Assembly (NCBI RefSeq): GCF_028288225.1
Contig: NZ_JAQBOC010000024.1
Span: 1 to 64,000, forward strand
Reading direction: 5' to 3'
Length of the DNA: 64,000 nucleotides
DNA from: Mucilaginibacter sp.
Lineage (GTDB): Bacteria > Bacteroidota > Bacteroidia > Sphingobacteriales > Sphingobacteriaceae
The notes below the pieces were generated by a model that was not told the origin of the DNA, did no database searches, and saw only the letters and a program-made list of their open reading frames with translations. How positions within the stretch are numbered: position 1 is the first letter of the stretch; the number at the start of each line of letters is the position of its first letter. The position numbers and the translations under genes are program-made. This document shows, piece by piece, positions 54,131-64,000 of this stretch.

Positions 54131-54853
54131 ATGCGTAAACCAAAATCAGTTAATAAAATTACAAGGGCAAACGGCATACTTTGCGTATTCCTGTTTGTTT
54201 TATTGAATTTTTTTGGGGGTTATGCCGATGATTTTAAAAATAGCCGCACGCCAATAGTATTAGAGATAATTGAGCGGGTTGGAATTAAGTCAGACGATCA
54301 TCTGATAATTGTAATCTGCAAGAAAAATCATATCCCATTAACAGCTATTTACCAATGGAATAATCATTTAGCGATTTATGGTTTTTTAGATAAGCCGGAT
54401 GCGCTGAAAAAACAGATCGCCGATCAATATCCGGGATGTATGATTAAGGTTTACGATCATCCATTCTATAATTTTAATCGTAAGGAACGTTGCGGTAAAG
54501 AAAAGCTGGCTAAAGAATGGGATAATGTTTTACTTACTGCTGATTTGGTTAAAAATACAAAACTCCAAAAGGAGTATCTGCACTACCACGCTACCCAGTT
54601 TGAAAAATGGCCGGAGGTTTCGCAAGGCTTTTGTAATGCCGGTTTTCAGCAGCTGTTAGTTTTTAAAAATGGCAGGCAGCTAATGCTGGTTATAAGTATA
54701 CCAAAGGGTGAAAGTCTGGATAAATTGAACTCCAAAACTACAAAGAACAACCCTAAAACGGTACAATGGAATGACCTGATGAAAAAATACCAGGAGGGCA
54801 TTCCGGGTACCAAAGCGCGTGAAGTATGGGTTTTTTTAAAGCCATTAATATAA
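54131..54853 (+). CDS. rhaM: L-rhamnose mutarotase-domain protein with extra N-terminal domain
   Basis: 240 residues. A hydrophobic segment at about 15-30 suggests a signal or anchor. Residues 40-125 form a small alpha/beta domain of unknown kind. Residues 133-240 match the RhaM/DUF718 fold: Y149 and H153 in EYLHYHATQFEKWPE are equivalent to the active-site Tyr and His of the E. coli enzyme, and the ending MKKYQEGIPG and REVWVFLKPL is characteristic. The Tyr usually found in the second strand is not evident here. RhaM converts alpha and beta anomers of L-rhamnose. An exported form would act on rhamnose liberated in the periplasm. The gene is 4 bp after the beta-helix gene and 13 bp before the oxidoreductase. 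Confidence 0.7.
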   Translation: MRKPKSVNKITRANGILCVFLFVLLNFFGGYADDFKNSRTPIVLEIIERVGIKSDDHLIIVICKKNHIPLTAIYQWNNHLAIYGFLDKPDALKKQIADQYPGCMIKVYDHPFYNFNRKERCGKEKLAKEWDNVLLTADLVKNTKLQKEYLHYHATQFEKWPEVSQGFCNAGFQQLLVFKNGRQLMLVISIPKGESLDKLNSKTTKNNPKTVQWNDLMKKYQEGIPGTKAREVWVFLKPLI

Positions 54854-54866
54854 TAGATAACAGCAC

Positions 54867-55952
54867 ATGTTAAAATTAGGCATATTAGGATTAGGAGAGG
54901 GCAGAAGCACCATGTCAGCAGCATTGCAAAGCCCGAAATACGAATTGAAAATGGTGTGTGATAGCAATCTTGAAATGTGTAAATCCCGTGCAGCGGAATT
55001 TAACTTTCACAGCCATACTACCAATTATCAGGATATGCTGAATGATCCTGAAATTGATGTGGTAGCCATTTACACCCCCGATCATTTACATGCCGAGCAT
55101 GTAAAGCAAGCCCTGCTGCATGGTAAGCATGTAGTTTGTACCAAACCCTTTATTGATGATCTTTCAAAAGCGCAGGAACTGCTGGAACTGGTAGAAAGTA
55201 CCGGTAAAAAGGTTTTCGTAGGCCAAAGTTCACGGTTCTTTGAACCAGCAAAGAGGCAGCGAAAAGACTATGAAGCAGGCCTTATCGGCGAGTTGATAAC
55301 CATAGAGGGTCAATATCATGCCGATCACCGATGGTTCCTGGAAAAACCATGGGCATTGGAATCCTCTTTCAAATGGTTATACGGCGGATTAAGCCACCCG
55401 GTAGATTTTATTCGTTGGTATTTACCCAATATTGAAGAGGTTATGGGATATGGAATCAATAGCAGTAACGGCAAAAAGTTGGGCTTAAAAAATGAAGACA
55501 CTATGCACTTTATTTTTAGAGCTGCTGACGGCCGTATTGCAAGGGTGAGCGGTGCTTATACCGGGCCAACCCAGCCCGCGCAACGAGATAGCGGCATGAG
55601 CTGCATTTTAAGAGGAACTGAAGGAGCATCACAAGCGGATTACCATGAACTACGATATGCTGTTACCGATAAAACTGGTGAGGAAAAAATAATTTACTGG
55701 GGTGATGCGGTAATGAAGCATTATTTCCGGTTTGAAGGGCAAAGTCATCATGCGGGCGAATATCAAAATTACCTGGAATATTTTGCAGACTGTATAGAGA
55801 GCGGCGAAACCGCCTATCCGGATATTAAAGAGGGCATTGGTACCGTAGCCCTGTTACAAGCTATGGACAAATCATTACAAACCGGGATGCCTGTAAAAGT
55901 TGCTGATATATTGGCCGAATACGGGTTATCAGCTGATAAATTAAACGCATAA
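54867..55952 (+). CDS. Gfo/Idh/MocA-family NAD(P)-dependent oxidoreductase
   Basis: 361 residues with no signal peptide. The Rossmann start is GILGLGEGRS (5-14), followed by CTKPF (91-95), the analogue of the family's EKP motif with the active-site lysine K93. The C-terminal alpha/beta domain has the conserved GGLSHPVDFIRW stretch. Such enzymes oxidise or reduce a sugar, sugar acid or inositol in the cytoplasm. Its stop overlaps the start of the symporter gene by one base (TAATG), so oxidation follows uptake of the same compound. A candidate substrate is a rhamnose- or galacturonate-type sugar or its lactone, by context only. Confidence 0.9.
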   Translation: MLKLGILGLGEGRSTMSAALQSPKYELKMVCDSNLEMCKSRAAEFNFHSHTTNYQDMLNDPEIDVVAIYTPDHLHAEHVKQALLHGKHVVCTKPFIDDLSKAQELLELVESTGKKVFVGQSSRFFEPAKRQRKDYEAGLIGELITIEGQYHADHRWFLEKPWALESSFKWLYGGLSHPVDFIRWYLPNIEEVMGYGINSSNGKKLGLKNEDTMHFIFRAADGRIARVSGAYTGPTQPAQRDSGMSCILRGTEGASQADYHELRYAVTDKTGEEKIIYWGDAVMKHYFRFEGQSHHAGEYQNYLEYFADCIESGETAYPDIKEGIGTVALLQAMDKSLQTGMPVKVADILAEYGLSADKLNA

Positions 55953-57541
55953 TGGGACACCTGGCTACCAATTTAACCTCACTTGATTATGCGATTGTAA
56001 TTGCATACATCATTATTTTGGTCATTATTGGCTACAGGGCCAGTTTTATAGACAAGAAGAATAAAAACGATACCCTGTTTCTCGCTAATAAATCATTAGG
56101 CTGGGCAAGTATTGGTTTTAATATGTGGGGTACTAATGTGGGGCCGTCAATGCTGCTTGCCTACGCCAGTATTGGCTATACCACTGGTATTGTGGCGGTG
56201 AATTTTGACTGGTATGCCTTTATATTTTTACTGTTGCTGGCTATAGTGTTCGCACCTAAATATTTGGCAGCCAAAGTAAGTACCATGCCCGAGTTTATGG
56301 GTAACAGGTATGGCGACAGTACCCAAAATATATTGGCCTGGTATGCCCTTATCAAAATACTGATCTCCTGGTTATCCCTGGGTTTATTTGCAGGAGGGTA
56401 TTTGGTGCGGCAAATATTAGGCATCCCCATGTGGGAATCAGTAATTGCATTAGTATCATTCGCCGGGTTATTTGCTTTTGCAGGCGGGTTAAAAGCAATC
56501 GCTAGGGTGAATATTTTTCAAATGATCTTATTGATAGCGGTATCCTTACTGCTTACTATTACAGGAGTTATAAAAGCAGGCGGGTTATCAGCGGTGTATC
56601 ATCATGTGCCCGCCAATTACTGGAACCTTATTCATCCGGGAAGTGACACAAAATATCCATGGTATGCTATTCTTTTAGGTTACCCGGTGGCGGCAGTAGC
56701 TTTCTTTTGTACCGATCAGGCAATGGTACAATCAGTATTAGGCGCTAAAAATCTGGAACAGGGACAGTTAGGCGTAAACTTTATAGGCTGGCTTAAAATA
56801 TTGTCGCTGCCCTTATTTATCCTTACGGGTATATTATGTTACATCCTGTTCCCTAACTTAAAAGACCCGGCTGAAGCTTATATGACAATGGTAACGCATC
56901 TTTTTCCGGCCGGGTTAAACGGTTTGGTTATAGTTGTGCTCATAGCGGTTTTAGTGGGCACTATTGGCTCATCGCTTAACTCGTTAAGCACGGTTTTTAC
57001 TATGGATGTTTATGTGAAAAATATCAATCCGTCTGCTGATAACAAACAGATCATTAAAGTGGGGCGTATGGCGGTAGTGGTGGGTTGTATGCTGGCTATC
57101 ATCATCGCTTTAGCTATTGATAATATCAGGGGGTTAAATCTATTTGATGTATTCCAATCTGTTTTAGGGTTTATCGCCCCGCCATTGTCGGTTGTTTTTT
57201 TGCTAACTGTATTCTGGAAACGTACTACCCGCACCGCGGTTAATGTTATTTTATCGGTTGGCTCGGCATTTAGTTTGGGTGTTGGCGTACTTTACTTATG
57301 GGTATTTACTGCAGATAAGTATACCTTTTGGCCGCATTATTTACTGTTATCGTTTTACATTTTTTCCTTTTTGATGATAGTAGCCATTATCATTTCTCTT
57401 GCAGATCAATCGCCGGTTATATATCAGCCAGACAAAGAGTTTATGCGCAATATTTTGAAGCCAACCAAACGGGTAAAAATTGCCTGGGTCCTGTTAGTGG
57501 TTGTTATGATTTGCCTGTATTTGATATTTGACGGACATTAA
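55952..57541 (+). CDS. Sodium:solute symporter (SSS family), second copy
   Basis: 529 residues with about 13 hydrophobic helices. SSS motifs include GWASIGFNMWGTNVGPSML (early Na-site segment), FAGGLKAIARVNIFQMILL, and LVGTIGSSLNSLSTVFTMDV (late Na2-site segment). It is distinct in sequence from the symporter at 20130. It starts within the stop codon of the Gfo/Idh/MocA gene (TAATG) and ends 2 bp before a GH78 gene. Inner-membrane import of a monosaccharide or acid sugar set free in the periplasm, for example rhamnose, is the likely task, but the substrate is not readable. Confidence 0.9.
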   Translation: MGHLATNLTSLDYAIVIAYIIILVIIGYRASFIDKKNKNDTLFLANKSLGWASIGFNMWGTNVGPSMLLAYASIGYTTGIVAVNFDWYAFIFLLLLAIVFAPKYLAAKVSTMPEFMGNRYGDSTQNILAWYALIKILISWLSLGLFAGGYLVRQILGIPMWESVIALVSFAGLFAFAGGLKAIARVNIFQMILLIAVSLLLTITGVIKAGGLSAVYHHVPANYWNLIHPGSDTKYPWYAILLGYPVAAVAFFCTDQAMVQSVLGAKNLEQGQLGVNFIGWLKILSLPLFILTGILCYILFPNLKDPAEAYMTMVTHLFPAGLNGLVIVVLIAVLVGTIGSSLNSLSTVFTMDVYVKNINPSADNKQIIKVGRMAVVVGCMLAIIIALAIDNIRGLNLFDVFQSVLGFIAPPLSVVFLLTVFWKRTTRTAVNVILSVGSAFSLGVGVLYLWVFTADKYTFWPHYLLLSFYIFSFLMIVAIIISLADQSPVIYQPDKEFMRNILKPTKRVKIAWVLLVVVMICLYLIFDGH

Positions 57542-57543
57542 TT

Positions 57544-63034
<5,491 letters not shown>

Positions 63035-63089
63035 AAAAATGATCACCGATATAAATGCGCCATTACGAGGTATGAAATCAATTGCTGAT

Positions 63090-64000
63090 ATGAAAAAGTT
63101 TATTCAAATAATACTCCTGTACTTATGCATGCCCGGTTGGTTAACTTTATCGGTATCTGCACAAGTTGGGGGGAGGGTAATGGTTAAGGACGAGCTTGAA
63201 CAGACATTTTTGCATCCGCCGCAGGCTGCAAAGCCATGGGTGTTTTGGTACTGGATGCAGGCCAGTATAACCCGTGAAGGAATAACGGCGGATTTAAAGG
63301 CCTTGCAAAAAGAAGGCATTGGCGGCGTTTATTTAATGACAATTAAGGGCCCTGCTACGCCATCTTATATAAACCCGCCTGTTCAGCAATTAACCAAGCC
63401 CTGGTGGGATATGATACGCTTTGCCATGAGCGAAGCTGATAAATATGGTGTTAAGGTAGCCATGCATGATTGTGATGGTTTTGCGGTAGCGGGAGGGCCA
63501 TGGATTACGCCGGAACTTTCTATGCAAAAGGTGGTATGGACAAAAACTTTAACCACAGGCGGAAAATTATATAATGATACACTGCCTCAACCACAAAGCT
63601 ATAAAGGCTATTATAAAGATATTAAAGTGTTGGCCTACCCTTCGCCAGAAGGTAGTGGGATAACCACCAAAACTATGATACCTAAAGTTACAGCCAGTAC
63701 CGGTGCTGATGTACAGTTTTTAGTTGAACCGGATAATAAAAAGAGCTTTACGAGTAATGAACCCTGCTGGATACAATTAGCCTTTGATGCGCCTTTTACC
63801 TGCAGGTCATTAGTGATCCATGCCAATGCTAGTAACTTTCAGTCGGAAAGAATGGGTGTGGAGTACAGCAATGATGGTAAAAACTTTAAGAACTTAACCC
63901 AACTTGAACCGCCCCGAAGCGGATGGCAAGATGGCGACGCGGATATTACCAATGATATTATACCAGTTACAGCAAGATATTTCCGCCTTACTTATGATAA
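63090..64000 (+). CDS. GH106 alpha-L-rhamnosidase, N-terminal part (cut by window edge)
   Basis: An open frame that reaches the end of the window without a stop. ATG 63090 gives the signal peptide MKKFIQIILLYLCMPGWLTL and cleavage near VSAQ; in-frame ATGs at 63072 and 63039 are alternatives, the last lying 4 bp after the GH2 stop. The mature start shows FLHPPQAAKPWVFWYWMQA and GITADLKALQKEGIGGVYLM, the hallmark of the GH106 N-terminal barrel, followed by WWDMIRFAMSEADKYGVKVA and a galactose-binding-like region (about 215 onward). GH106 releases alpha-L-rhamnose, commonly from RG-II or RG-I. The remaining 60-70 percent of a usual GH106 protein lies beyond the edge. Confidence 0.85.
   Translation, partial: MKKFIQIILLYLCMPGWLTLSVSAQVGGRVMVKDELEQTFLHPPQAAKPWVFWYWMQASITREGITADLKALQKEGIGGVYLMTIKGPATPSYINPPVQQLTKPWWDMIRFAMSEADKYGVKVAMHDCDGFAVAGGPWITPELSMQKVVWTKTLTTGGKLYNDTLPQPQSYKGYYKDIKVLAYPSPEGSGITTKTMIPKVTASTGADVQFLVEPDNKKSFTSNEPCWIQLAFDAPFTCRSLVIHANASNFQSERMGVEYSNDGKNFKNLTQLEPPRSGWQDGDADITNDIIPVTARYFRLTYD

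Overview
The window looks like Bacteroidota DNA, most likely family Sphingobacteriaceae (Mucilaginibacter/Pedobacter-like). The evidence is a SusC/SusD pair, DUF3826 proteins, a dense run of secreted glycosidases with Sec or lipoprotein signals, AT-rich intergenic DNA and no visible Shine-Dalgarno sequences. The genus is inferred. Nearly all of it is one very large polysaccharide utilization locus (PUL) read on the + strand, with gaps mostly under 50 bp and several overlapping or TAATG-type junctions. I see no tRNA, rRNA, insertion sequence, CRISPR array or phage gene.

Layout. (a) 1-2247, minus strand: iron-dependent alcohol dehydrogenase, DapA-type aldolase, and the start of a PdxA-family gene that carries an in-frame TGA. 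This looks like an acid-sugar catabolic operon running off the left edge. (b) 2544-19988: secreted glycosidases (MGH1-like, a GH67-like protein, GH95, GH2 with malectin, GH78, a GH43-like propeller, GH2). (c) 20130-22666: sodium/solute symporter and a divergent DapA-type lyase, with a convergent AraC-type regulator at 22657-23547. (d) 23914-31406: fucose/arabinose-isomerase-like protein, DUF3826 protein, SusC and SusD, closed by a clear intrinsic terminator at 31431-31459. (e) 31877-54126: PL1 pectate lyase, beta-helix plus barrel protein, GH140-like apiosidase, GH43 lipoprotein, sialidase-fold propellers, SGNH acetylesterase, GH2, GH78, a second DUF3826 protein, an STN-alpha/beta-hydrolase fusion, a secreted TIM barrel and a GH141-like beta-helix. 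(f) 54131-64000: exported rhamnose-mutarotase-like protein, Gfo/Idh/MocA oxidoreductase, second symporter, third GH78, LacZ-type GH2, and the start of a GH106 rhamnosidase cut by the right edge.

How it fits together (inference). PL1 cuts a homogalacturonan backbone. Esterases remove acyl groups. Four rhamnosidases (three GH78, one GH106), four GH2 enzymes, GH95, and GH140-, GH141-, GH43- and sialidase-fold enzymes trim complex side chains. SusC/SusD import oligosaccharides, two symporters take up monosaccharides or acid sugars, and the mutarotase, isomerase, oxidoreductase and aldolases feed them into metabolism. The family mix (GH140, GH141, GH95, GH78, GH106, GH2, PL1, GH33-like) resembles the known rhamnogalacturonan-II loci of Bacteroides more than a simple RG-I locus. 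However, GH28, GH105 and PL9/PL11 are not visible here.
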